Of a DNA stretch of 64,000 nucleotides, positions 60,195-64,000 are shown piece after piece. The notes beneath the pieces are model-generated. The model saw only the letters and a program-made list of their open reading frames with translations. It made no database searches and was not told the origin of the DNA. Numbering within the stretch: the first letter of the stretch is position 1; each line of letters begins with the position of its first letter. The translations under genes and the position numbers were made by a program. This DNA is from Anaplasma platys (GTDB lineage: Bacteria; Pseudomonadota; Alphaproteobacteria; Rickettsiales; Anaplasmataceae): positions 602,136 to 666,135 of the forward strand of contig NZ_CP046391.1 of assembly GCF_012790675.1 (NCBI RefSeq), written 5' to 3'.

Positions 60195-61679
60195 ATGAGA
60201 ATTGTGGAACACCACCCGGTTCATACACACTCAGGGAATAAAAATGCATATGAAGACCCTGCAAAAGTGGTAATGGGGGCAAGCTCAACACTGAGCGACA
60301 AAAAGTTGTCACATGGACAATTAATTAAAGTGCTACGGAGTCTTCTGACCCGCTCCAGGGAAGTAACTGCAGCGATACTCAAAGAGAGCACCAGAAGCCA
60401 TTACTACGATGATGACTGTAGCAAGCAACGACGTATCTGTTGTGCTTACGGTAATACCACCATTGTATTGGAAAACATTGCAGAACTTCTCACCCAAAAG
60501 CGCGCTTTTATGGATCAAGAATTGCGTGAGTTCTATTGGGAGATGTGCCTCTACAGGCTATATGTAACCCTGGACGATGTTGGAAGATTCCTAGACCAAA
60601 AGATACTCCAAATTGAAGTGGATTTGATGTACTGGCACGCGGAGCAAGTTCTTGTCCTAATTGTTAATGCTATAGATTTAATCCAGACCCACGCTTTTGA
60701 AGATGAGTCGCCTCAAAGAAAAAAGGAATACGGTGAATCCTCTGCTTTTTATTCTAAAACAACACAGATGCTAGAAGTAGTTAATCGCGCGGTTAACAGA
60801 TTGCGTCTAAAAAACGAAACTCATATGACGAATCTCACTATGATTTATAGAACTGCCGGGGAGCTTAATGTACTGCACAAACTGGTACGGGGCGCAGAGT
60901 TTTTTGCCCTTTGGCCATCAGAAACTGGTGTTCTACAGGACCTGATAGGAAAAAGACTGGGAGTGCTCACAGCACAGTTATCACTTATAATGAGTCCCCG
61001 CTTCGAGAAGAGAGAGGGAAGAAACGTGCTCTTGTGCCAAGTTGCTAATACTACGCTTTTTTGTTATGAAATAGCTGCATACAGAGCAATTGACTGCTAT
61101 CCTCCTGCACAACCGCATGATGAGAACCATTCCTTGGCCTTTTCTCTCATTGAGAATATTTCTCTAGCACTTGAGACCAGCATCTGTTCTAGTGATCAAC
61201 AAGAAAGCCCTGAGCAAAATAGGGCGGCACGTCTGGACATGATACGAAAAATATCTCGCGTATGCAATGTGATATATGCAGCGATTACCTCTTATTATAA
61301 ACAACTGCTACTGCAAGAGATTCTGCGCTCTGAAGCTGAAATGACAGGCTACAACTCATGCTTAGATGAGCTCGAGAGCGCACTGCAAAAAGTGCGGAAT
61401 ATTAGGTCACAAGCTGCAACGCTTAGCGATGTGACAAACAAGAATTTGCAAACGTTAGAGGAGTCGCTGACTAAATCCGGAAGGTTGTGCGCATCGACCA
61501 TGCAAAACGAAGCGTTATTTACTAAAAATGGCCACTGCTTCCGCAACTTGTTTAATGAAGAGCTCTCTGTATTGTCGTATTTTTATACTGCAGATAATAC
61601 TTCTCCGTCGACCCTGTTAGACTCCATAGAGGAAGAAATGTATCTACAAGGTAGAGGGTGGGAATTGGAACTTATATAA
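60195..61679 (+). CDS. Helical paralog 2 of the array
   Basis: 494 residues with GGTGGAGATAAT before the ATG. It aligns with its neighbours over the whole length: DPAKVVMGASS, LLTRSREVTAAILKEST, EVDLMYWHAEQVLVLIVNAIDLIQTHA, LLQEILRS, and the end SIEEEMYLQGRG. The leader shares GACCTTTTCG and a TATAAGTAATAGG-like stretch with the leader of paralog 1, so the gene and its upstream region were duplicated together. No membrane segments. Function unknown. Confidence 0.8.
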   Translation: MRIVEHHPVHTHSGNKNAYEDPAKVVMGASSTLSDKKLSHGQLIKVLRSLLTRSREVTAAILKESTRSHYYDDDCSKQRRICCAYGNTTIVLENIAELLTQKRAFMDQELREFYWEMCLYRLYVTLDDVGRFLDQKILQIEVDLMYWHAEQVLVLIVNAIDLIQTHAFEDESPQRKKEYGESSAFYSKTTQMLEVVNRAVNRLRLKNETHMTNLTMIYRTAGELNVLHKLVRGAEFFALWPSETGVLQDLIGKRLGVLTAQLSLIMSPRFEKREGRNVLLCQVANTTLFCYEIAAYRAIDCYPPAQPHDENHSLAFSLIENISLALETSICSSDQQESPEQNRAARLDMIRKISRVCNVIYAAITSYYKQLLLQEILRSEAEMTGYNSCLDELESALQKVRNIRSQAATLSDVTNKNLQTLEESLTKSGRLCASTMQNEALFTKNGHCFRNLFNEELSVLSYFYTADNTSPSTLLDSIEEEMYLQGRGWELELI

Positions 61680-61801
61680 ACCATTATACAGAGCTAATTC
61701 GTTCATAAAAAGGCATCGTGGTGCAGTAAACAACATTGCATTTCTATGGAACCCCAACACACAACAGCAGGTTTTTCTCAGGTAACAGGAGTATAAGTGT
61801 T

Positions 61802-63277
61802 ATGGAACATAACTTGGTGAGCGCACACCTATCACAGCAACAAGAAGGTGAAGACCTTGCTGAGGTTATAAAAGGTGCCAGCACAGCATTAGTAAACCTT
61901 CAGCTCGCACAATCACAAGTACTTGAGGTCTTGCTGAATCTTCTCGTCAGTGCAAAGGAAAGAACCGCCGCAATATTTAAGGAGTGCACCAGCGGATACA
62001 ACTACGATGATGACTACCACAAGCAGTGTTATATTTACACCTCTTACCAAAACATGCGGCTTGCTATACGAAAGTTACTGGAACTCTATGTCCAGAAACA
62101 CTCCTGCCCAAACAAAGACAGCGAGAAGCTCGTGAAATTATGTCGCACATATCTATATGTATCATTTGTCCACACTGAACTGTTCTTATCTGCGAAACTC
62201 AACACACCTGGCGATCTGAAACATTTTCGGGCAGAGCAGGTATTGGCGATTCTAGTAAACGCCATAGATATAATGCAGACCTTTATGCCAGGTGATAAGT
62301 CAGGTTTCCATAGCGAGACCCAGACTCTACAGTCACCCAATTCTCAACTTGCAACAAACACAACAAAGATACTAGAAGTGGTAAATCTTTCAGTAAATAG
62401 ACTAGTATCAGAGAGTCGCGTAACTGCGGATATAGCGGCACAGCGCACAGTAGCTGTTTTAAATATTATAAATCGGCTAATAATAAACCCTGAATTTATG
62501 AATCTAGGTAGGACGGAAAAGGACACAGTGTGCACATTAATTGTCCTAAGGGTTAGTGTAATACAGCTTTGGTTATTCAATGTTAGGCGTTCATCTTCTG
62601 GCGATAGTAGCAAGAAGATTTTGTGTAAGATTATAAGCTCGGCGCTGTCGTGCTATGAAGTCTTGGTCAATGATATCTCTTGGAGAAGTAACACCACACA
62701 AAAACAGGTTCTTGAAGGTTCATTGGAGTTCAGTCTCATCAGAAACTTGGCACTTGCCGCAGAAATACGAACTCAGTCCTCCAGTCTTGCAGACTGCTAT
62801 GCTACAAGGGAAACTGTGTATGCCCGTTACGCTAAAAAAATATTCGATTCGGTATATGCTTCAATCACTGCCTACTCTAGACAGTTAATGCTAAGGGAAA
62901 GATATCCCATATATGCTAAACACATTGATTACAGTACCTGCTTGAATTACACAGAACGTGCGTTACAAAATACCCGCACTCTGAGATCAAAAATTCGCAC
63001 TTACGGCATTATGGCGGAAAAATATACGCAAACGCTTGAAGCGTCGTTATCAGAATCCATTGAGTTGTGTACACACAGAATTCAGAAAAAAGATGCTCAA
63101 ACTGGCGCAAGCAATCCATATAACCGCATCAATGAGAACCTAGTGCTGGATCCTTTCCTCCCTCGCCACATAGAACGCCCGTCTGCTTTATTAGACTCCA
63201 TAGATGAGGAAATGTGGCTGCAAGGAAGGAGGGGGGGGGGAATGCAAACTACTTGCGCTAAGTACAGCCAAGCGTAA
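61802..63277 (+). CDS. Helical paralog 3 with a length-variable G run at its end
   Basis: 491 residues from ATG 61802 (MEHNLVSAH), with AGGAG ten bases upstream; an earlier TTG at 61736 is less likely. It shares GASTALVNLQ, LLVSAKERTAAIFKECT, EQVLAILVNAIDIMQTF and SIDEEMWLQGRR with its neighbours. Ten G at 63231-63240 directly follow EEMWLQGRR. At ten G the tail reads GGGMQTTCAKYSQA. At nine G it would read GG then ECKLLALSTAKRKLVPRYIA and six more residues to a stop at 63320, a basic tail. At eleven G it stops after GGGNANYLR. Function unknown. Confidence 0.8.
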   Translation: MEHNLVSAHLSQQQEGEDLAEVIKGASTALVNLQLAQSQVLEVLLNLLVSAKERTAAIFKECTSGYNYDDDYHKQCYIYTSYQNMRLAIRKLLELYVQKHSCPNKDSEKLVKLCRTYLYVSFVHTELFLSAKLNTPGDLKHFRAEQVLAILVNAIDIMQTFMPGDKSGFHSETQTLQSPNSQLATNTTKILEVVNLSVNRLVSESRVTADIAAQRTVAVLNIINRLIINPEFMNLGRTEKDTVCTLIVLRVSVIQLWLFNVRRSSSGDSSKKILCKIISSALSCYEVLVNDISWRSNTTQKQVLEGSLEFSLIRNLALAAEIRTQSSSLADCYATRETVYARYAKKIFDSVYASITAYSRQLMLRERYPIYAKHIDYSTCLNYTERALQNTRTLRSKIRTYGIMAEKYTQTLEASLSESIELCTHRIQKKDAQTGASNPYNRINENLVLDPFLPRHIERPSALLDSIDEEMWLQGRRGGGMQTTCAKYSQA

Positions 63278-63641
63278 GCTCGTACCACGTTACATAGCAC
63301 CCAATAATGGCAAGAGATAGTTTAAAATGCGGGCCCAACTGCATTTTGTAGCGTGATTCCAAACCTTCAACAAAAACCCATTCTTTGAATCTGCACGCAA
63401 ATCCATACCCGAGCTACCGAGCAAAAAGTCTACATACCACGAATTAACAACAAGAGCTTAGCTATTGCCATGATCATAAACCCACTGCAGAGCTTGTGTA
63501 TAAGCTCAAATTTGCCAAGGACTAATATGACAGGGAAGCAACGCCGCACTTATTAAACGCACGTTAAACAAGCGCCTCACAGATCTAAAATAACCCCTGC
63601 ATAGAGATGGGCTATGTAAGTTTGCCACAAATTTCTCAGGG

Positions 63642-63717
63642 TATAGCTTAGCGCAAATGGCGTTTTGTTGCGGGGAGATATAGCCCATGGCAAATTAGCT
63701 CAACACATCTTGCCTAC
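63642..63717 (+). repeat. Dispersed repeat, copy A
   Basis: TATAGCTTAGCGCAA at 63642 followed by GCGTTTTGTTGCGGG and then an ATTAGC at 63694. Similar to copy C at 63866 over about 75 bases. Confidence 0.65.
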
Positions 63718-63753
63718 TTCATACGCCCTGTTGTTCCACGAACCTCCATAAAG

Positions 63754-63770
63754 TATAGCTTAGTGCCAAT
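63754..63770 (+). repeat. Dispersed repeat, short copy B
   Basis: TATAGCTTAGTGCCAAT, one or two changes from the first 15 bases of copies A and C; the rest of the unit is missing. Confidence 0.5.
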
Positions 63771-63865
63771 TTCTCACCATGCTAGAACACTAACCTACGT
63801 TACACTACTCTACCAACGCATCTCCATCACTCTGCTACAGTAAGTCAGTATGTAAACTTCCGTAG

Positions 63866-63940
63866 TATAGCTTAGCGCAACTGCGTTTTGTTATGGGACA
63901 TGGGGCTCACGGTATATTAGCCAATACATTTCTATTTTCC
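63866..63940 (+). repeat. Dispersed repeat, copy C
   Basis: TATAGCTTAGCGCAACTGCG then TTTTGTTATGGGACAT, ending near ATTAGCCAATACAT. Aligns with copy A. Confidence 0.65.
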
Positions 63941-64000
63941 AAGCCCCGGATATAGTCCTCGTTAGCAGCCCAGCTACCTTGTTCTTTTCGGCGCTGGTTA

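Larger units (their letters stand above)
63278..64000. other. Noncoding region with short dispersed repeats
   Basis: No gene recognised. A unit starting TATAGCTTAGCGCAA and continuing with GCGTTTTGTT occurs at 63642 and 63866, a shorter one (TATAGCTTAGTGCCAAT) at 63754, and a degenerate one (CAACTGCATTTTGTAGCG) near 63337. The copies at 63642 and 63866 stay alike for about 75 bases. An inverted repeat ATGGGCTAT/ATAGCCCAT (63607-63615 and 63680-63688) encloses the first copy. Another, GAGCTT/AAGCTC, lies at 63490-63507. Confidence 0.6.

Noticed and set aside
63300..64000. CRISPR array
   Set aside because: The repeats are few, of unequal spacing and degenerate, with no constant spacer length and no cas genes.

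Overview
The window looks like the chromosome of Anaplasma phagocytophilum or a very close relative (Rickettsiales, Anaplasmataceae). This rests on the moderate-to-low GC content, wide gene-poor gaps full of decaying genes, an Isc iron-sulfur operon whose IscR regulator is fused to a second cysteine desulfurase, single-copy housekeeping genes in small clusters, and a long block of large proteins that I cannot match to any general bacterial family. The species name is my inference from gene content, not a database match.

Layout. 1-4200 is accessory and decayed: the tail of a protein cut by the window edge, a phage-type terminase fragment, two paralogous four-helix membrane proteins, and a fossil of obgE. 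4183-13426 holds an alpha/beta hydrolase, then iscR-iscS fusion, iscS, iscU, iscA, hscB, hscA and fdx, followed by two unknown genes and ccmH. At 13537 a perfect 679-bp copy of part of the fusion gene reappears. 14319-21658 carries ubiX, gyrB, a small conserved gene, nuoG and nuoH. 21939-36816 holds a large unknown protein flush against tRNA-Ile(GAT), rpmA/rplU, eno, obgE, rsmH, rpoH, hpf, an N-terminally truncated fabG, thiL, a ferredoxin-NADP reductase-like flavoprotein, pmbA, folE and atpG.

From 37 kb to the end almost nothing is housekeeping. There are two large proteins with a paired N-terminal hydrophobic motif, like proteins that sit in the membrane of a pathogen vacuole. There is a helical protein in the same frame right behind the second of them, a protein with two perfect 85-residue repeats, a disordered 1081-residue protein with a PPSY motif, and a tandem set of three helical paralogs ending in a shared E-E-M-W/Y-L-Q-G tail. 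Decayed relatives of these genes lie between them. Several runs of 9-11 G or C sit at gene starts, inside genes or at gene ends. This block reads as a rapidly changing locus of candidate secreted or vacuole-membrane proteins.

How the genes work together: the isc-hsc-fdx cluster builds Fe-S clusters that NuoG and other complex I subunits need. NuoH, AtpG, UbiX and CcmH belong to respiration, and FolE and ThiL to cofactor supply. RpoH and the hibernation factor are divergently transcribed stress genes. The main leads are the length-variable G tracts (especially 63231-63240, where one fewer G gives a new basic C-terminal tail), the perfect iscS duplication, the obgE fossil, and the duplicated leader cassettes at 55.2 and 57.7 kb.
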